Assembly: GCF_018128285.1 (NCBI RefSeq)
Contig: NZ_CP072380.1
Location: 1,736,001-1,800,000 of the forward strand
DNA: 64,000 nucleotides
Source: Atopobium sp. oral taxon 416
GTDB taxonomy: Bacteria; Actinomycetota; Coriobacteriia; Coriobacteriales; Atopobiaceae
Direction: 5' to 3'
The notes under the pieces were generated by a model. That model ran no database searches. It was not told the origin of the DNA and saw nothing but the letters and a program-made list of their open reading frames with translations. Below are positions 63,888 through 64,000 of this stretch, in pieces (position 1 is the stretch's first letter; each line of letters begins with the position of its first letter). The translations under genes and the position numbers were made by a program.

Positions 63888-64000
63888 CTACTCAGCGTGG
63901 TCAGCATTATCTGCGGCGGCAGCTGCATCCTCTGCAGCCTTCTGAGCCTTAGCCTGAGCCCTCTTGGAAAGCCTCTGCTTCTTCTTAGGTGCCGGTGCAC
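63888..64000 (-). CDS. rpsP: 30S ribosomal protein S16, C-terminal tail (cut by window end)
   Basis: Only the last 37 codons are in the window: a Lys/Ala-rich tail (PAPKKKQRLSKRAQAKAQK, then AAEDAAAAADNADHAE) ending in TAG. Such extended tails are typical of actinobacterial S16. The identity rests on the tail and on position directly before khpA-rimM-trmD, since the conserved core is outside the window. Confidence 0.8.
   Translation of the reverse strand, partial: APAPKKKQRLSKRAQAKAQKAAEDAAAAADNADHAE

Noticed and set aside
1-64000. Genome-wide recoding of TAG as a sense codon
   Set aside because: nadC, frr, proS and rpsP all end in TAG at the family's usual length, so TAG is a normal stop; the in-frame TAGs are better explained by decay or local read-through.

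Overview
The window reads as a chromosomal segment of a mid-GC, low-redundancy actinobacterium, most likely a coriobacterium (Atopobiaceae/Olsenella type). The basis is the mix of an actinobacterial rpsP-rimM-trmD-lepB-rplS-rnhB-dprA order with TrmFO, GlyQS, PPDK, TagA-free MEP-pathway genes and a NiaR-controlled NAD route. This placement is inference from gene content; no 16S gene is present.

Left third (1-25.7 kb): an accessory zone. It starts with the 3' part of a magnesium P-type ATPase (mgtA), followed by a frameshifted small membrane gene, an MFS transporter behind a decayed esterase, an SGNH hydrolase, and the NAD de novo genes (nadA divergent from nadB-nadC-niaR). At 17.3-21.7 kb lies a compact co-directional cassette that I do not recognise as a named system: a small exported protein (interrupted by one in-frame TAG), three ABC-type membrane subunits, an ABC ATPase and a membrane-anchored extracellular protein. 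These genes sit among decayed insertion sequences of the IS30, IS5, ISL3, IS256 and IS1595 families, several nested. tRNA-Met(CAT) and tRNA-Val(CAC) follow at about 23 kb.

Middle (25.7-33.3 kb): lplA and a lipoyl-domain dihydrolipoyl dehydrogenase, an OsmC-type protein, a second ISL3 copy, a small monooxygenase-like protein, an 89-bp MITE made from the ends of the IS5 element, remnants of IS3, IS21 and IS110, and tRNA-Ala(GGC).

Right half (33.5-64 kb): mostly ordinary, tightly packed core genes on the minus strand. One run is rpsB-tsf, then pyrH-frr-uppS-cdsA-dxr-rseP-ispG-proS, linking translation, UMP supply, isoprenoid synthesis (MEP pathway, undecaprenyl-PP) and phospholipid synthesis. 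The other is rpsP-khpA-rimM-trmD-lepB-glyQ-glyS-(half-size PDRP)-ppdK, then rplS-rnhB-yraN-dprA-trmFO-xerC. A radical SAM/B12-type gene lies between them. Two IS insertions with visible target duplications are here: an IS1595-type element splitting a Cys-rich protein gene, and an ISL3-type element in the U-tract of the ppdK terminator.

Most IS copies are frameshifted, so the mobile content looks old. Protein functions are assigned from motifs read by eye; no database search was run.
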